Shown: positions 14,676 to 16,771 of the stretch, piece after piece
How the letters are laid out: every line of letters starts with the position of its first letter
Position numbering within the stretch: the stretch's first letter is position 1
Assembly (NCBI GenBank): GCA_910586595.1
Contig: CAJUJB010000054.1
Location: forward strand, 1 to 16,771
Length of the DNA: 16,771 nucleotides
Direction of reading: 5' to 3'
Source of the DNA: an uncultured Muribaculaceae bacterium
GTDB taxonomy: Bacteria > Bacteroidota > Bacteroidia > Bacteroidales > Muribaculaceae
Position numbers and translations under genes: made by a program
The notes under the pieces: model-generated
What the model was told of the DNA's origin: nothing
Database searches by the model: none
What the model saw: the letters and a program-made list of their open reading frames with translations, nothing else

Positions 14676-15264
14676 AGGAGGCGTCGACCGACGGGCGTTG
14701 GACGCCGCCGCAGATGCGCTGCGGGCCGGGGATATAATAATATATCCAACCGATACGCTGTATGCACTCGGCTGCGATGCTCTTAACAACAGGGCAATAG
14801 AGCGGCTTTGCCGTATCAAAGGTCTTAATCCTGACAAGAATTTTCTCTCAGTGGTGTGCTCGGATCTTTCGCAAGCATCCGAGTATGCAAAAATAGATAA
14901 TGTGGCATTCAGAATGCTTAAGCATTATCTTCCGGGGCCTTTCACGTTTATCTTGCCGGCATCGACAAGTCTGCCTAAAGTGTTCAAAGGACGAAAGACT
15001 GTGGGCATACGAATTCCAGATTGTGAGTTTGCCCGAGCTTTGGCAGAAGAGCTTGGGCATCCTATTATGACGACGTCGGTTCCTGTAGTTGAAGATTCAT
15101 CCTTGGATGGAGCCGCGGTCGCTCTCGCGCTTGACTCAGTGGCAGATATTGTACTTGCCATAGATGGCGGTGAGGGCGGAAATGAAGGAAGTACGATTAT
15201 CGATTGCTGCGATAGCCGTTCACCAGAAATTCTACGTCAGGGATCAGGCCTCTTCGAGGGTTGA
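14656..15264 (+). CDS. yciO: YciO-type YrdC/Sua5-family protein
   Basis: This 202-residue protein has the YrdC fold that in TsaC/Sua5 makes threonylcarbamoyl-AMP for t6A37 of ANN-decoding tRNAs. YPTDT (30-34) and the segment PGPFTFILPAS (93-103) are conserved. The pattern RIKGLNPDKNFLSVVCSDLS followed by DNVAFRMLK (81-89) is much closer to E. coli YciO than to TsaC. TsaC carries a KxR motif that binds substrate; here it is K55-G56-L57, so the Arg is missing. True TC-AMP synthase activity is therefore doubtful, though automatic annotation would probably call it L-threonylcarbamoyladenylate synthase. The start overlaps the B3/B4 gene by 20 nt, implying coupled translation. Another Sua5/TsaC gene would be expected elsewhere in the genome. 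Confidence 0.83.
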   Translation: MKVIENKGGVDRRALDAAADALRAGDIIIYPTDTLYALGCDALNNRAIERLCRIKGLNPDKNFLSVVCSDLSQASEYAKIDNVAFRMLKHYLPGPFTFILPASTSLPKVFKGRKTVGIRIPDCEFARALAEELGHPIMTTSVPVVEDSSLDGAAVALALDSVADIVLAIDGGEGGNEGSTIIDCCDSRSPEILRQGSGLFEG

Positions 15265-15333
15265 ACCATGAGGGATAGATTGGTGTTATCAATGTAACTC
15301 TTCACAGATTGTCTATTGTTTATTCATCCCATT

Positions 15334-16566
15334 ATGGAAAATTTCACATATTATTCTCCTACACTATACGAATTTGGCCGTGGCGCTGAAGAAAAGGTCG
15401 GCATGATGACCTTTCTGACCGGTGCTACAAAGGTTATGATTGTATACGGACGTAATTATGCTAAGAAAAACGGTCTGATTGATCGCATCGCAAATTCATT
15501 GAGTACAATCGGTATCGATCATATCGAACTCGGGGGCGTTGAGCCAAATCCGACCGATACGCTTGTATACGAAGGTATAAAGAAGGGTAGGGCAGCGCAC
15601 ATTGACGGCCTCCTTGCTGTTGGCGGTGGCTCGGTGATTGATACAGCCAAAGCTATCGCTGCCGGTATACCTTATAAAGGAGATTTCTGGGATTTTTTCA
15701 CAGGTAAGCGTCAGGTAGAGGATGCATTGCCAGTGGGAGTGGTGCTGACTATCCCTGGATCGGGCAGCGAAGGGTCGGGTAACTCCGTTATAACGCGCAC
15801 GACCGATGTAGAGTCACCTATAAAACTGAGTCTGAGAACTGACAGTATACTGCGCCCTCGTTTTGCAATAATCAATCCTGAAATGACGTTCACGTTATCG
15901 GCTTATCAGACCGCCATAGGTATCGTCGATATGATGACTCATATAATGGAGCGTTATTTCTCGATTACTACCCGGGTTGAGGTGACAGACCGTCTGGCAG
16001 AAGGACTATTGATGTCTCTTATGGCGGAAGCCCCCAAAGCTCTTGCAGATCCGACCGATTATCAAGCGCGAGCAAATGTTGAATGGGCTGGTACGCTGGC
16101 TCACAATGGGCTTGTTGGATGCGGGCGCCGGGAAGACTGGGTGTCGCACTTCATGGAGCATGAAATCAGTGCTCTATATCCTCAGGTTGCCCATGGTGCC
16201 GGCTTGGCCGTTGTTGTACCCGCATGGATGGCATTTATGGCTCACCATAAGCCTTCTAAGGTTGCGCAACTTGGTAGACGTATATTCGGAGTTGATGAGA
16301 AAGACGATCGCACGGCGGCCATCGAGACTGTAGCGTCGTTGCGAGCATTTTTCACAGCAGTACTCCGAATGCCAACTAACTTCAAAGGGCTCGGTATTGA
16401 ATCACCGGATATACATGCGATGGTTGAGCACCTGCATGCCAATAAAGGAGAGGAAATAGGCGGATACTACCGCTTGACTTCGGCAGATACAGAGCAGATT
16501 TATACTCTAATGTTGTCTGATGAGCAACGAGAGGCGTTAACTCCGAAAGAAGCAGCTGAAGTATAG
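15334..16566 (+). CDS. Iron-containing alcohol dehydrogenase (BDH/YqhD-like)
   Basis: This 410-residue cytoplasmic dehydrogenase of the group III (iron-type) family interconverts alcohols and aldehydes with NAD(P)H. The nucleotide-binding loop is GGGSVIDTAKA (97-107). Metal ligands by comparison with FucO/YqhD are Asp199 and His203 (GIVDMMTHIMERYF), His272 (WVSHFMEHE) and His287 (QVAHGAG). Overall motifs suit the NADH/NADPH butanol-dehydrogenase (BdhA, YqhD) branch, with an aldehyde-detoxifying or fermentative role. The start is ATG 15334; an in-frame TTG at 15316 would add six residues. It follows the YciO-type gene by 69 nt. I found no -7 box in that gap, so it may be the last gene of the lon cluster. 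No convincing terminator was found after it. Confidence 0.9.
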   Translation: MENFTYYSPTLYEFGRGAEEKVGMMTFLTGATKVMIVYGRNYAKKNGLIDRIANSLSTIGIDHIELGGVEPNPTDTLVYEGIKKGRAAHIDGLLAVGGGSVIDTAKAIAAGIPYKGDFWDFFTGKRQVEDALPVGVVLTIPGSGSEGSGNSVITRTTDVESPIKLSLRTDSILRPRFAIINPEMTFTLSAYQTAIGIVDMMTHIMERYFSITTRVEVTDRLAEGLLMSLMAEAPKALADPTDYQARANVEWAGTLAHNGLVGCGRREDWVSHFMEHEISALYPQVAHGAGLAVVVPAWMAFMAHHKPSKVAQLGRRIFGVDEKDDRTAAIETVASLRAFFTAVLRMPTNFKGLGIESPDIHAMVEHLHANKGEEIGGYYRLTSADTEQIYTLMLSDEQREALTPKEAAEV

Positions 16567-16639
16567 CGTTTTTTTGTTCTTTGAGAACACTCTTGGAATC
16601 AGATGTTTATAAAAATTTTCAAAAAAAGTTGCAAAAAAA
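16567..16639. other. AT-rich spacer between the alcohol dehydrogenase gene and the tRNA promoter
   Basis: This spacer holds a run of T (16569-16575) right after the stop codon, and a small dyad TGTTCT-TTG-AGAACA (16575-16589). The T run precedes rather than follows the dyad on the plus strand, so it does not form a standard terminator. No open frame or other element was recognised. Confidence 0.5.
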
Positions 16640-16671
16640 TTTGGTGGTTAGAAAAAATCATCGTAACTTTG
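16640..16671 (+). promoter_or_regulatory. Promoter of tRNA-Lys
   Basis: TTTG (16640-16643), a spacer of exactly 20 nt and TAACTTTG (16664-16671) form a perfect match to the Bacteroidetes sigma-ABfr consensus TTTG-N19-21-TAnnTTTG. It lies about 50 nt upstream of the tRNA 5' end. It is the best promoter in the window and fits a strongly expressed stable-RNA gene or tRNA operon continuing past the contig end. Confidence 0.88.
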
Positions 16672-16722
16672 CACTGCTTTTGAGGGGAAACACTTAGAAG
16701 TCGACCTTTAAAAGAATGAGGA

Positions 16723-16771
16723 GATTCGCTAGCTCAGCTGGTAGAGCACAACACTTTTAATGTTGGGGTCC
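16723..16771 (+). tRNA. tRNA-Lys (anticodon UUU), 3' end cut by the contig end
   Basis: The 5' acceptor strand GATTCGC (16723-16729) is followed by T8 and A9, the D arm (GCTC 16732-16735, GAGC 16744-16747), and an anticodon stem CAACA/TGTTG (16749-16753, 16761-16765). The 7-nt loop CTTTTAA (16754-16760) carries the anticodon TTT at 16756-16758, which reads AAA and AAG for lysine, and A37 at 16759. The variable loop begins GGGTC; the T arm and 3' acceptor strand are missing. The visible half is canonical. Confidence 0.93.

Noticed and set aside
16575..16589. Terminator after the alcohol dehydrogenase gene (TGTTCT-TTG-AGAACA)
   Set aside because: The stem is only 6 bp with a 3-nt loop, and on the plus strand the T run comes before it rather than after.
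1..16771. CRISPR arrays, insertion sequences, prophage or toxin-antitoxin genes
   Set aside because: I found no direct-repeat arrays, transposase or integrase motifs, terminal inverted repeats or small paired genes; the window consists of chromosomal genes.

Overview
The window looks like one assembled contig from a gut-type Bacteroidales bacterium, with Muribaculaceae or Bacteroides/Prevotella relatives most likely. Four things point there: promoter -7 boxes of the Bacteroidetes form TAnnTTTG with few Shine-Dalgarno sequences; an EF-G2-type translation factor as known in Bacteroides; a secreted protein with a Por-type C-terminal domain; and a TlpA-like protein with a Bacteroidetes-style C-terminal beta domain. 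The first 13 bases are the end of an Illumina adapter and are not genomic. The last 49 bases are a tRNA-Lys gene cut off by the contig end.

Layout. (1) Positions 56-310, plus strand: ribosomal protein bL31 type B, followed by a strong bidirectional terminator. (2) Positions 438-5857, minus strand: a compact five-gene operon transcribed right to left. It encodes an NfnA-like and an NfnB-like flavoprotein pair (NADH/NADPH/ferredoxin electron transfer), a ZnuA-like metal-binding lipoprotein, its ABC ATPase, and an exported TlpA-like thioredoxin. Gaps are 7 and 14 nt and overlaps are 8 and 20 nt. No ABC permease is present. (3) Positions 5960-7849, minus strand: a secreted multidomain protein on its own promoter, with a terminator that abuts the nfnA promoter. 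(4) Positions 8070-10226, minus strand: an EF-G paralogue (EF-G2/FusA2 type) that lacks the catalytic histidine of switch II. (5) Positions 10227-10521: a divergent regulatory region with a 14-bp dyad. (6) Positions 10522-16566, plus strand: Lon protease, an exported alpha/beta hydrolase, a stand-alone B3/B4 (PheT editing-domain-like) protein and a YciO-type YrdC protein, closely packed, then an iron-type alcohol dehydrogenase after a 69-nt gap. (7) Positions 16640-16771: a textbook Bacteroidetes promoter driving tRNA-Lys(UUU).

How the genes may work together. The left operon combines redox-cofactor balancing with metal uptake and envelope thiol chemistry. The centre and right hold protein-synthesis and protein-quality genes (EF-G2, Lon, B3/B4 protein, YciO), several of them linked in relatives to starvation or tRNA quality control. 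I see no mobile element, CRISPR array, prophage or clearly new defence system. The most interesting points are the EF-G2 paralogue with its upstream dyad, the orphan metal-transport pair with altered metal-site features, and the coupled B3/B4-YciO pair.
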